Origin: Chthoniobacterales bacterium
GTDB lineage: Bacteria > Verrucomicrobiota > Verrucomicrobiia > Chthoniobacterales > JACTMZ01
Direction: 5' to 3'
DNA length: 56,140 bases
Assembly: GCA_014879535.1 (NCBI GenBank)
Contig: JACSRX010000079.1
Coordinates: 1 to 56,140 of the forward strand
The notes under the pieces: model-generated
The model's database searches: none
What the model was told of the DNA's origin: nothing
Seen by the model: the letters and a program-made list of their open reading frames with translations, nothing else
Made by a program: the position numbers and the translations under genes
Part shown: piece by piece, positions 33,998-43,664 of the stretch
Position numbering within the stretch: position 1 is the stretch's first letter
Layout: every line of letters starts with the position of its first letter

Positions 33998-36900
33998 CTA
34001 CCAGATTGATCGCAGCACCCAACCCCTCATGCGCTTCAACGCGGCCGAACCTCCCGAAGAAAACAACTGCACTTTTGTCCCCCCGGTATGGGGATAAATT
34101 TGGGATGTCATCACCCGCTCGCCATCCTTCGTGAACACCTCGATGGACGATTGGTCTACGAAAATGCGAAGTCCGAGCACATTGCCTGCTGGCTTGTAGG
34201 GGGCGCGGACGACAGATTGGAATCCCGGGCCGAAGGTGACAAAACCGGACGAGGTCCTATCGAGGTATAGGTTTGAAGCCAGCCTGTCATAGCCGACAAC
34301 AACGCGTTGGGGCCAGTCCTCCTGAACACAAAGATTCACACCGAACTGGTTGCCAGTCACGGCCGCCAAATCGAACTCAACCTCAATCTCATAGGTGTTA
34401 GTCTGCGGCTGAAATTCGGCGAGTGTTTCCGTTTCATTGACGGTTCGGGGGGTGACGTTGACCACCGGTCCACGAAGTAACTGCAGGCCCTGATCCGGTT
34501 GCTGCACGAGCTGATACCCCTTGGGGGATGCGGCCAATTGGAGTTTGCGGAAAATCGTCTGTGCCCCCTTTCCCCAAGTTTCCGGATTTGGGCGGTCCTG
34601 CTCATAAAGCCAGCTTCCAATCCAAGCAATCCACCGGACATCGGTCTCGACCCCGTCATAGTCCCGCACGACTTTGGGCGCAAAGAAATCGGAGCCGCAG
34701 TCAACCCAGTTGGCATGCTCCTTGCCCGTGTCCGTCAGAACGTCGGAAAACATGATCTGATCCACGTAGATGCGCCCCCATTCGCCTGTCTCGTGGTCAA
34801 CGATCTCGATGTGTGCCGCCCTGCCCTTGAACTCCGAGACATCCCACCCAGCCCATTTGAGCGAGTCGGAGTTATCTCCGGTCGTCGAACGCACCACTTG
34901 GCCGTCAACAACCAAGTTGATGCAGGTCAGATCGGGATGATTGCCCCCGCCGATCAGGAAATTGATGCAATTGCGCGAAACAAGAAAGGGGGGGGAAATC
35001 AGGCTTCCCGTGCGGAAGTCCTGGATGCCGGGAGCATACGATGGATCGTGCGAATACGTGCTTGCAAGGCGATCTCCCAAATAGCCGAACGCGGGGCGAT
35101 TCCACCAAAACGGCACCGGCTCCCAACCGAACGCATCGCCCGCAGGAGTCCAGCCATTCCAGTGGTCTTGTTCAAAGTCGGCAAACACCTCCCCCTCGAG
35201 CCCCGTTCCGTAGCGCAGGTAATTCCATGTGGCAGGGTCGATTGTGAACTTCGAGCCGTCAAAATCGCCAATGTAATACTGGACCTTGTCGGTGCCCGCA
35301 CCCACGAAGAGCAGCCATTTCTTCTGGTTGCCCCCACCTCTGATCGGCACTTCAACCATGCCGGGGACTTCCCAAATCTCATTCCGCGCACCTACCCTTG
35401 TGGCGCGGTTTCCATTGAGATCATTGGCGAAGTCGGCATTGAACAGCCCAACCGGCTCCCATGCCTTGAGGTCGTCGGATGAGTAGAAGGCGACCGCCTG
35501 TTTCTCGGATCGTGCAACCGCCATGAACCACCGGTTGCGCGCTGCGTCCCAGAACACATCCGGATCGCGAAACGTCAATTCGCCAGTCTGCTCCACAACA
35601 GGATTGCCGGTGAAGTTGTAGAAGTTGAGATGGTCGGTGCTGTAGGCGATACCCACGCTTTCCTGATGGGTGGTGTTGTCGTGGATGGTATAGATCGCAA
35701 CCATTGGCGGGAGCCCTCCGGGGAGGCCGAATCCGCTGGTGTTTTCCAAATCCACCACGACAGAACCCGTCCAAAATCCCGCATCTTCGGAGATGTCACG
35801 CATCGGCCAACCAACGGGCGACCAAGTCAGCAAATTTGTCGAGACCGCGTGGTCCCAAGTGAATATGTGGTATTTGCCTTGATAGCGAATGACACCGTTC
35901 GGATCGCCCACGTTCGCGTGCTCGAAAGAGAAGTGGTATTGGGGGACATACATTTCGGAATTGTAGAAGGGCAGGATCGTGGCCGGCGGAAGGCCGAGAC
36001 TGAGGGTGAATGGATCCTCGAGCACAGCCCTCACCCGAAAGAACAGTTTCGGACGTTCTGCGCCTCCGAGTGCGGCATCAAGCATCGCTTTGGACACAGC
36101 GATAGTCGTGGTCTCACCTTTGCCGACAACCAAGCTGACTGGCTTGTAGGTGGCAAGGTCGGTCGAAGCATCGATGTAGTAATACCAACCATTCACCGAG
36201 TTGAATGTGATCTCGTGAACATCACCATGACGTCGCTCAAGCGACGTGACCGCAAAACGCTTGGTAAGCCTCAGCCCGGGGAATTTTCTCAGGCAGGCCT
36301 CCTCATAAAGCGAAACGGGGCCGTCAAAGATCTGCAATTCATCAATGTCCGCAATGGCCGAGTAGCCGACAAAATCGATCCCATTGCGCACGGAACCCAC
36401 GCTCAGCCAGCTGCCGTCCGAGTTGTTTGCACCCGGCCGCCCCTGCACCCAAGCTTCAACGCCGTTGACGATGAGGCTGAGGGCACCGGTGTCGGCATCG
36501 TAGCCACCAGCAACATGAATCCATTCCGACATGTTGCTTCGCAATGGCAATACCACACCCGAGAGCACAGCGCCGAAGAAGCTTGTCTGGGAGCGATCCG
36601 AGCCACGAACGATGAACTGAAGGGGGGCCATCCCAGAACCATCGTCCTCGCCAACCTGCACCTGCCAAGAAACTTTCGCGAAGTCGGCTCCGCCGGTCGG
36701 AGAGGTTTCCTTCGAAATGATGCTCTCGAACGGAGATAGCCACGTCGGTCGCAGCCAGAATGAAAATCCAAATGTGTTCCTCTGAAGGGAAGCATCCGAG
36801 GAAAACAGCCGGGTGGATATTCCCGCAGCTTCGTCCCAGCGCAGCTGGAGGCCATCCCCGCTGACCCCTGTCACCTTCGGAGCAACCGCGGTGACAAAGT

Positions 36901-38566
36901 CCTGCTGGAGCGACAATGCGCTTCCCTCCTCGCTGCGGTAAGGCTGCTGGGGCTCATCAAAACTCCAATGCGCGATGAGGTTCGCGGGAAACCGGGGGCG
37001 CATGGAACTTGAGACACTGATGCCAGGGCTGCCGAGCAGCGTGGCAACATCCTTGGCGTTGAGCAGGGCGCCGTAAATTTGCAGGTCATCAAAAAGCGTT
37101 GACGCACTGTAAGCGACGAATCCGCCCCCGTTTCGCACTGTGCCAACATCAAGCGGACTTCCATCGGAGCAATATGCACCAGGAATTCCTTCCACCAGGG
37201 TTTCGACACCATTGACATAAAGCGCCAACCTTCCGCTCGCAGAGTCGTAGCCTCCGGCTATGTGATACCACTTGGCGCTGCCAGCCTGCAACGGGATCGG
37301 GACGGATGAGACGGCTTTTCCGAACTCCACTTCTTGGGCACGGTTTGATCCCCTGACCACAAACTCCACACGTGATTCCCCCGCCCCATTGTCTTCACCA
37401 AGCCGAACCTGCCAAGCCACGCGTGTCGCAGGTTCTCCCTCCTGCGCCGCCATCTGCTTGGCGAGAAGATTGTCCCTTGGATTGATGCTCACGGGGTTTA
37501 TCCAGAACGAGAAGCCGAAACTGTCCGTCTGCAGCACCTCGCTGTTGGCGCTCAACCGGGTGGACACACCGACGCCGCCGTCATAGTGCAAGCGGACCGC
37601 CGGACCGTTGATGCCGATCCCAGAAAGCGGAAGCGACGTCTCCTCATCCAAGATCAGTTCTATTCCCCGTCCTCCAGAATCGGCATACGGTGGCGCCTGC
37701 TCCCCAAACTTCCACCAAGCGAGAAGCGGGGGGGACGGGTCAGGACTGGCCATCAATGCCTCGATTTCGGCCGCAGCCAGAGGTCCATCGTAAATCCGCA
37801 GATCGTCGAGGTAGGCCAACGCAGCATAGGCTACAAGGTCTTCGCCGTTGCGCACAGAACCGATGCTGAGGCGACCAAGTTGCGAGTTCACCGCTCCCGG
37901 GCTGCCCTGTGATGACGCCGCAACCCCGTTGACCACCAGACTCAATTGACCGGTGACGGCATCATACCCGCCCGCCACATGGAACCAAGTGCCCGAAGCT
38001 GCGGAGAGCGGAAACTTCACAGCGCTGAGAACTGAACCAAAGAAGTCACCATTGATCCGGTCTCCGCCACGGACAATCAACTCCAAAGGGGCGGTGCCGG
38101 ATCCGTCGCTTTGCCCGATGCATAGCTGCCAGCCCATGCGGGCAAAACCTTCCCCCGTGGTCGTGGGAATCTCTTTGGCAATAATGCTGTCACCGGCCTT
38201 CAAATCCACAGGTCTGATCCAGATCGAGAACCCAAAGCTATCGGCCTTGAGGATGTCGCCCTCGGCCACCAGCCGGGTGGATCCACCCGCGGAGGCGTTG
38301 AAAAGCAGCCGCACTGCGCCCCCCTCGTATCCGGCGCCTGTTGCCGGAGGTGCTGTGTCCGCATCGTGCTCCATTTGCGGCGCAGAAACCCCGGAACCGG
38401 CATACGGAGAGACGGGCTCGTTCAGATTCCAACGCGCCAGCAACGCTGCACCGCTTGCTGTTCCCGTCGTCAGCACTCCCACCAACAGCACGGAGGCTGC
38501 AATGAGATGAATTCCGGTAACTCTCAAGAGCCGAGGCAACCGACACATTCTGGATGGAGTCGCCAT
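33998..38566 (-). CDS. Triple-LamG glycoside hydrolase family 32 protein (fructan-binding/degrading)
   Basis: This 1,522-residue protein has a signal peptide (residues 1-40) and three LamG domains beginning LLARWNLNEP, LLAWWKFGEQ and LIAHWSFDEP (about 40-270, 280-510, 530-760). A beta linker follows, then a GH32 propeller and sandwich from about residue 870. The catalytic motifs are present but altered. The nucleophile motif is VGDPNG instead of WMNDPNG, the RDP motif is intact (TFRDPDVFW), and the acid/base motif reads WEVP instead of WECP. The propeller carries a beta-sandwich insertion of about 150 residues (ADFEQDHWNGWTP ... HIEIVDHETGEWGRI), also found in the two other GH32 proteins here. 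It should bind and cleave fructosyl chains at the cell surface; activity is not certain. The start lies 1 bp after the stop of the preceding GH32 gene. Confidence 0.88.
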   Translation of the reverse strand: MATPSRMCRLPRLLRVTGIHLIAASVLLVGVLTTGTASGAALLARWNLNEPVSPYAGSGVSAPQMEHDADTAPPATGAGYEGGAVRLLFNASAGGSTRLVAEGDILKADSFGFSIWIRPVDLKAGDSIIAKEIPTTTGEGFARMGWQLCIGQSDGSGTAPLELIVRGGDRINGDFFGSVLSAVKFPLSAASGTWFHVAGGYDAVTGQLSLVVNGVAASSQGSPGAVNSQLGRLSIGSVRNGEDLVAYAALAYLDDLRIYDGPLAAAEIEALMASPDPSPPLLAWWKFGEQAPPYADSGGRGIELILDEETSLPLSGIGINGPAVRLHYDGGVGVSTRLSANSEVLQTDSFGFSFWINPVSINPRDNLLAKQMAAQEGEPATRVAWQVRLGEDNGAGESRVEFVVRGSNRAQEVEFGKAVSSVPIPLQAGSAKWYHIAGGYDSASGRLALYVNGVETLVEGIPGAYCSDGSPLDVGTVRNGGGFVAYSASTLFDDLQIYGALLNAKDVATLLGSPGISVSSSMRPRFPANLIAHWSFDEPQQPYRSEEGSALSLQQDFVTAVAPKVTGVSGDGLQLRWDEAAGISTRLFSSDASLQRNTFGFSFWLRPTWLSPFESIISKETSPTGGADFAKVSWQVQVGEDDGSGMAPLQFIVRGSDRSQTSFFGAVLSGVVLPLRSNMSEWIHVAGGYDADTGALSLIVNGVEAWVQGRPGANNSDGSWLSVGSVRNGIDFVGYSAIADIDELQIFDGPVSLYEEACLRKFPGLRLTKRFAVTSLERRHGDVHEITFNSVNGWYYYIDASTDLATYKPVSLVVGKGETTTIAVSKAMLDAALGGAERPKLFFRVRAVLEDPFTLSLGLPPATILPFYNSEMYVPQYHFSFEHANVGDPNGVIRYQGKYHIFTWDHAVSTNLLTWSPVGWPMRDISEDAGFWTGSVVVDLENTSGFGLPGGLPPMVAIYTIHDNTTHQESVGIAYSTDHLNFYNFTGNPVVEQTGELTFRDPDVFWDAARNRWFMAVARSEKQAVAFYSSDDLKAWEPVGLFNADFANDLNGNRATRVGARNEIWEVPGMVEVPIRGGGNQKKWLLFVGAGTDKVQYYIGDFDGSKFTIDPATWNYLRYGTGLEGEVFADFEQDHWNGWTPAGDAFGWEPVPFWWNRPAFGYLGDRLASTYSHDPSYAPGIQDFRTGSLISPPFLVSRNCINFLIGGGNHPDLTCINLVVDGQVVRSTTGDNSDSLKWAGWDVSEFKGRAAHIEIVDHETGEWGRIYVDQIMFSDVLTDTGKEHANWVDCGSDFFAPKVVRDYDGVETDVRWIAWIGSWLYEQDRPNPETWGKGAQTIFRKLQLAASPKGYQLVQQPDQGLQLLRGPVVNVTPRTVNETETLAEFQPQTNTYEIEVEFDLAAVTGNQFGVNLCVQEDWPQRVVVGYDRLASNLYLDRTSSGFVTFGPGFQSVVRAPYKPAGNVLGLRIFVDQSSIEVFTKDGERVMTSQIYPHTGGTKVQLFSSGGSAALKRMRGWVLRSIW

Positions 38567-38567
38567 G

Positions 38568-40574
38568 TCAATTCCTTGCTGCCCATATCGACCGCAATGA
38601 CCATGCTTTCAAGTTCTGCAATTTCGCAGGGCCGTCGCTTGAAAAAAGCTGCACACCCACCCCCTCGGAGTCGTGGAAAATGAGCGATGTCAGGACAGCC
38701 TCGCCATCGTTGACAAAAACCTCCACCGAGGATTGGTCCACGAAGATGCGCAGTTTGAGCTCCTTGGACTGCGCGAAGAGGGGAGCCGCGACAACGGATG
38801 GAAAGGCCTGATTGAACGAAACGTCCCCGGATTCCCTGCGGTCAACAAACACATTCCGTGCCGAGGCATCGTAGCCAACGACAACTTTCTGCCTTCCCCC
38901 GACACAAAGGTTCAACCCGAAGCGCCCCGCAGCATCATTGAGATCGAACACCGCTTCAATCTCATACGCGTTCAATTCGGGTGTGAACTCCGGAACCGCC
39001 ATCGTTCCTGAAATTTCCAACGGGCCGGATTCATAACCCTTTTGCCGGAGTTGTTGGAGCGCCGTTAGCGGACGCTGCCGGATCTGCCCCCCGCGCGGGG
39101 AGGCCTTAATGGACAATTCCCGTGGAATCGACTGGACCCCCCTCCCCCACGAGGTGGGAACATCGTTGGCATACTCCCAGTTGCCCATCCATCCGATCCA
39201 ATATTCTTCAGGATCATCCCTGTCCGCATCACGCCAAGCTCTAGCTGCATAGAAGTCGTGGCCCCAGTCCACCCAACTCGCCTGCTCCCGCCCCGTATCA
39301 ATCAAGGTGTCGGAAAACATGATATGATCGACCGCAACGAATCCTCGTTCCTCGCTGCGGTCGAGTATTTCGATCGTGGCGGTCTTTCCAACCAGCTCGG
39401 ATACATTCCACCCCCTCCACTTCATGGCTTCCGGGCTGTCTGGTTTGGAAGACCGGACAGGTTTGCCATCGATGATCAAATTCACCGCCACCTCTCCAAG
39501 TTTGCCGCCGCCAGCCAGCAGAAAATTGATGTTGGGATGCGTGATGGTGAACTCGGGAGAGACGAGTCGCCCTACATAGCTGCTGCCAGAAACGTTCGAG
39601 CGCACAAGCCCGCGGCCAAGATGGCCCGAGATGCGATCCACTCGACTTGAAGCTGGCGATTGAAACGCGGCCCCTTCCGCCGTCCAGCCGTCCATGGCTT
39701 CAACAGACTCAAAGTCAGCATACACCTTACCCGGGAGCCCGATACCCGACTCAAGGAACTCCCACGTTCGGTTGTCGATCGAGAACTGCTTGCCGTCGAA
39801 TTCGCCGGGAAAATACTGGATCTTGTTCGGCCCCATGCTGCACACCAGCACCCACTGCCAGCTCGAGGGATCCTCCTCCTTCCTCAGCCGGAGCAGGTTG
39901 GGAACCTCCCAGTTCCCCGCTCGTGCCCCCATCGGACCGAACTCGCTCAGGTAGTCCCATGATTTGAGATCCGCAGAGGAGTAGAAGAGAATCTTGCGCT
40001 TCTCGGGGGCGACCACCAGCATGATCCAGCGTGCGGATTCCTCATGCCAAAACACATCGGGATCCCTGCACGGCATACCCCCCAAACTAAGGACGGGGTT
40101 CTTGGGATAGTAGTCGAAGTAGCTCCCATCGGCACTGAACGAGATGCTCTGCTCATCAAAATTATCCGACTTTCGATGAGCCGTGTAAATGGCCACCCAC
40201 GGGGGCAAGCCGCCGGTCCCAAAACCACTTGAGTTACTGTGATCAATCACCACAGAACCGCTGAAATAGACAAACGAACCGTCGTCACCTCTCATCGGAT
40301 AAGGGAGTTGCCTCCAGAAGACCAAATCGTCGGAAACCGCATGCCCCCACCAGAAGAGGTGGTAGAGCCCGTTGTAGCGGACGAGCCCGTCCGGATCACC
40401 GATCCAACCCCGCTTGGCCGAAAAATGATACTGGGGTCGATAGGGCTCATCGTAAGCTGCGAAGCCGCTTGCGGTGCCCCCGAACAGCGCAACAATGCTC
40501 AGTGCCACCGCCTTGATCTGCCATGCAGCGATGGGGGTTAGTAGAGGCCATGGATTCCCTGCCGGGTCCATCAT
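38568..40574 (-). CDS. Divergent GH32 family protein
   Basis: This 668-residue protein starts at the ATG at 40574, which overlaps the stop of the PEP-CTERM LamG gene. The signal peptide is hydrophobic around AVALSIVALFGGTASG. The GH32 propeller opens YRPQYHFSAKRGWIGDPDG. The usual N-D-P-N-G is changed to G-D-P-D-G but keeps the nucleophile aspartate; RDPDVFW is intact and the acid/base region reads NWEVPN. The propeller insertion covers about residues 291-421. The C-terminal sandwich (LRIFVDQSSVEVFVNDGE) is typical. It most resembles the GH32 part of the large LamG protein encoded next, so the two probably arose by duplication. The substrate (levan, inulin or fructo-oligosaccharide) cannot be read from the sequence. 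Confidence 0.87.
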   Translation of the reverse strand: MMDPAGNPWPLLTPIAAWQIKAVALSIVALFGGTASGFAAYDEPYRPQYHFSAKRGWIGDPDGLVRYNGLYHLFWWGHAVSDDLVFWRQLPYPMRGDDGSFVYFSGSVVIDHSNSSGFGTGGLPPWVAIYTAHRKSDNFDEQSISFSADGSYFDYYPKNPVLSLGGMPCRDPDVFWHEESARWIMLVVAPEKRKILFYSSADLKSWDYLSEFGPMGARAGNWEVPNLLRLRKEEDPSSWQWVLVCSMGPNKIQYFPGEFDGKQFSIDNRTWEFLESGIGLPGKVYADFESVEAMDGWTAEGAAFQSPASSRVDRISGHLGRGLVRSNVSGSSYVGRLVSPEFTITHPNINFLLAGGGKLGEVAVNLIIDGKPVRSSKPDSPEAMKWRGWNVSELVGKTATIEILDRSEERGFVAVDHIMFSDTLIDTGREQASWVDWGHDFYAARAWRDADRDDPEEYWIGWMGNWEYANDVPTSWGRGVQSIPRELSIKASPRGGQIRQRPLTALQQLRQKGYESGPLEISGTMAVPEFTPELNAYEIEAVFDLNDAAGRFGLNLCVGGRQKVVVGYDASARNVFVDRRESGDVSFNQAFPSVVAAPLFAQSKELKLRIFVDQSSVEVFVNDGEAVLTSLIFHDSEGVGVQLFSSDGPAKLQNLKAWSLRSIWAARN

Positions 40575-41545
40575 CGAAGCAAACCACACGTCGAAGATGC
40601 TTCGCTCACTTTCGCGAGCCGATCCATGTGGCCCCGCTGATGATGGGCTCCCTGCGTTTGGGCCACGCGCCTGCGTGTCACCAATGCGAGAACCCCCATC
40701 CCTATTGCCAGCAACGCCCAAGTCCCGGGCTCGGGCACCGCGGCAATGATGCCATCAACCTCCGATTGAGTCAGCGGGGAATCATAAAACCTCAAGTCCC
40801 ACATCCGGGTGCCGGCAGAATACGTCACAGGATCCACGTAGGCACCGTTGAACCCGGTGCCGGCAAAGAATGGGGCCGTGCTGTCCAAACTGGCTCCCGC
40901 GCCCCCCCCCGCAGTGTATCCGAGCCCGTTGACAAACAGACTCAACGCTCCAGTCCCGACGTCATAACCACCGGCAATGTTGATCCAAACATCGGCTTGG
41001 TCGCCTCCGATCTTGAACGGGGTGTTGGTTGTTGCCACCACCCCGACAAAATCCGAGAAGGTGTCATCCCCACGAACCACGAACTCCAAGTTGGAAAACC
41101 CGCCGATGTCATCAAGAAGATGGACCTGCCAAGCGACCGACGCCCAATCCGGACGGTTGGTGGCGGTTGTCTCTTTTCCTATGAAGTTATTGAACGGGGC
41201 CAGAAAAACCGGATTGACCCAAAAGGAGAATCCGAAGCTGCTCCCAGACTGTCCGGCACTGCTGTAGATCTGGGTGGCGGGACCGGGATCAACATAGGCC
41301 AACTCCATTGAGGTGGTGTTCACAGGACTTCCCGGCACTTGAAACGCCGTCGAGGTGCTGACATTCTGCGACAAGTCCGCACCCCCAACAGTGTCGTTGT
41401 AGCCGGTCGTGTCGTTATCAAGCATCCACTGGTGAAGGAGGATCGCTTGTGCGTTTGCTGAACCAACAAGCGCCGCAATAGCCATGCACAACGCCAAGGC
41501 TCTGGACGCGTGAACTGTAATCTTCATGGTGTTTGTCGTTTTCAT
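40571..41545 (-). CDS. PEP-CTERM LamG-domain protein within the fructan operon
   Basis: This 324-residue protein starts from MKTTNTMKITVHASRALAL (ATG at 41545; ATG at 41527 is also possible) and has a signal peptide ending SANAQ. A single LamG domain (FGFSFWVNPVFLAPFNNFIGK, LEFVVRGDD, WINIAGGYDVGTGALSLFVNG) closely follows the pattern of the LamG units in the large GH32 protein. A PEP-CTERM signal follows (VPEPGTWALLAIGMGVLALV, then RRRVAQ). The frame continues about 28 residues past the usual end of such a signal (TQGAHHQRGHMDRL...). That tail overlaps nothing but the next start codon. It may be a sorted, surface-anchored fructan-binding partner of the enzymes; this is inference. Confidence 0.82.
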   Translation of the reverse strand: MKTTNTMKITVHASRALALCMAIAALVGSANAQAILLHQWMLDNDTTGYNDTVGGADLSQNVSTSTAFQVPGSPVNTTSMELAYVDPGPATQIYSSAGQSGSSFGFSFWVNPVFLAPFNNFIGKETTATNRPDWASVAWQVHLLDDIGGFSNLEFVVRGDDTFSDFVGVVATTNTPFKIGGDQADVWINIAGGYDVGTGALSLFVNGLGYTAGGGAGASLDSTAPFFAGTGFNGAYVDPVTYSAGTRMWDLRFYDSPLTQSEVDGIIAAVPEPGTWALLAIGMGVLALVTRRRVAQTQGAHHQRGHMDRLAKVSEASSTCGLLR

Positions 41546-41594
41546 AGTCGGTTTGTTTGGGATGTGGGGTTGATCTCGGATGAAGGGAGATTCT

Positions 41595-43664
41595 CTATCT
41601 CGTTGAAGCCCAGCTTGAGGAAAGCTGATGAATCTCAATCTGATCGACGCGGGGTGCCGACCCGCCGTTTGATGCAATGGCGATCGATCTTGGACCCGGT
41701 GCAGGAAAAATCAAATTGGTCAAAACGGACAGGCCGTCTTGGACAAACACCTCAAGGGAGGAAGTATCGAGCAGCCACCGAATCTTCAATTTGCCACCAT
41801 TCAGGTGAAGAGGCGCCTCCGTGCGGTTGGCGAAGGAGGGGTGAAATCCCGACGCCCCCGACTTCGCCCTGTCCACGAAGATCTTTCCTGCGCCGGCGTC
41901 GACTCCGATCACGGTCGCCTCACCATTTCCCGTTTGTATCGAAACTTCGAACGGGTTCGCACCTGAGACACCAGAGAGCTGCATTTCCACATCCAGCAAT
42001 TCGGAGAGATCCCGCTGGGAAGCCAGCCAGCTTGCAGCGTCGGCAAATGAGCCTCCCGGGAAGGATTTGGGCTGGCCTTCCCACAGGCCCTGCAATTCCA
42101 CCACGGGCTGCTGGGTCAGACGGATGCCGTCGCGCGTGTCGACAAGACCAAGTGTGCGCGGAACAGTCATCACTCCCCGCCAAGGGGTGGTCGGAACCTT
42201 GTCTGCATAGTCCCAGTTGCTCATCCACCCAAGCATGATGCGACGGCCGTCAGTCCGGGGTATATCAGACCAAGTCACCGCAGCGTAGAAATCCCTGCCA
42301 TAGTCGGCCCAAAGTGCGGGACCATCCGACTGCGGGGAAGGCGGCTCCTCCCCCATGACGATGTGGTCGACAAGAATATGTCCCCAATCTGTTCCGTCAA
42401 AACGATCGAAAACTTCGAGATGGGCGGTTTTCCCGCGAAGTTCTGACACATCCCATGTCATGGGCACCAGCACCGGACTGTTGTTCCCAGTGGCCGTTCG
42501 CACAACCTTGCCATCCACAACGAGGTTGAGCCCCATCAAATCCGGGTAATTCCCTCCGCCGATCAAGAAGCTTATGTGGTCAGCTTCGATCTGGAACTCT
42601 TGCGAAACGAGCACCCCCTGATGCTCATCTGCTCCCCCAAAGCTGTCTGCCAATCCTTGTCCTTCGAATCCCCGCACATCACTGGATGGCTCAGGATGCA
42701 CCGCCCCCCCCTTGAACGCTTCGCCTTCCGTCGCGGTCCAGCCAACGTAGTTGAAGTCCTCAAACTCAGCCAAAACAACCCCATGGCTCATCCCGGATTC
42801 TCCTTGCGAATGCGGCGCCCCCACGGCCGGATACTCGGAACGGAAGCTTTTCCCGTCGAACTCACCGACAAAATACTGACAGCCCGAACCGCCCGCGATC
42901 GCCCCGGGATTGAGATTCACGATCAGCACCCACTTCGACTCCCCGCCAGCAACGGGCAACTCAAAGAGATCCGGGCACTCCCAAAGACCGCCGGTGGCTC
43001 CTGCTGGACCGAACTCGCTCAGCATTGCCCAATCCTTGAGATTTGGCGAACCGTAAAACCTGATCTTCTTCTCTGTAGCCATCGCAACAACCATGATCCA
43101 TTTGCCTGTGGGCTCATGCCAAGCCACCTTCGGATCGCGAAAATCCGCCGCTCCGATCTTCAATACGGGATTTCCCGGGAATTGGGTCCATGTTCGTCCC
43201 CGGTCAGTGCTGTAGGCCAGCCGCTGATCCTGCTCCTTGGCCTTCTCGTTGTGACCGGTGTAGATGGCCACGAGCGCATCGTTGCCAAAACCACTCGTGT
43301 TCTTTGTATCGACTACGGCAGAGCCGGAGAAAATCATGATGTCGCCATCCTCCGGAAGCGCGAGCGGGAGGTGCTCCCAACGAACCAAGTCGCGGCTTAC
43401 GGCGTGCGCCCAGCTCATATGGCCCCATTTGTCACCAAAGGGATTGTATTGATAGAACAGATGGTATTCCCCATCCCAGAACACCATCCCATTGGGATCG
43501 TTCATCCAATTGCGTTCGGGCGTGAAATGGAATTGCGGTCTGAACCGCTCTTGATAAGCCGCATCCTGCGCGAATACGCAAATGGCCGAAGCAGCGACCA
43601 TGCTTCCAGCCAAGATGATCGAGAGACCTGCCGGCGTTCCGAGAAACGATGGCCTACGAGGCAT
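41595..43664 (-). CDS. GH32 fructan beta-fructosidase/levanase (canonical motifs)
   Basis: This 689-residue protein starts at MPRRPSFLGTPAGL (ATG at 43664), which overlaps the fructokinase gene by 11 bp; ATG at 43682 is a second option. The signal peptide ends near VFAQD. All three GH32 signatures are canonical: FTPERNWMNDPNGMVF (nucleophile Asp), FRDPKVAWHE, and LWECPDLFEL (acid/base Glu). A propeller insertion (about residues 296-435) and the C-terminal sandwich (IRWLLDTSSLEVFVQDG) follow. It releases fructose from levan, inulin or sucrose-type substrates in the periplasm or outside. As the only copy with intact motifs it is the most likely active enzyme of the three. Confidence 0.93.
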   Translation of the reverse strand: MPRRPSFLGTPAGLSIILAGSMVAASAICVFAQDAAYQERFRPQFHFTPERNWMNDPNGMVFWDGEYHLFYQYNPFGDKWGHMSWAHAVSRDLVRWEHLPLALPEDGDIMIFSGSAVVDTKNTSGFGNDALVAIYTGHNEKAKEQDQRLAYSTDRGRTWTQFPGNPVLKIGAADFRDPKVAWHEPTGKWIMVVAMATEKKIRFYGSPNLKDWAMLSEFGPAGATGGLWECPDLFELPVAGGESKWVLIVNLNPGAIAGGSGCQYFVGEFDGKSFRSEYPAVGAPHSQGESGMSHGVVLAEFEDFNYVGWTATEGEAFKGGAVHPEPSSDVRGFEGQGLADSFGGADEHQGVLVSQEFQIEADHISFLIGGGNYPDLMGLNLVVDGKVVRTATGNNSPVLVPMTWDVSELRGKTAHLEVFDRFDGTDWGHILVDHIVMGEEPPSPQSDGPALWADYGRDFYAAVTWSDIPRTDGRRIMLGWMSNWDYADKVPTTPWRGVMTVPRTLGLVDTRDGIRLTQQPVVELQGLWEGQPKSFPGGSFADAASWLASQRDLSELLDVEMQLSGVSGANPFEVSIQTGNGEATVIGVDAGAGKIFVDRAKSGASGFHPSFANRTEAPLHLNGGKLKIRWLLDTSSLEVFVQDGLSVLTNLIFPAPGPRSIAIASNGGSAPRVDQIEIHQLSSSWASTR

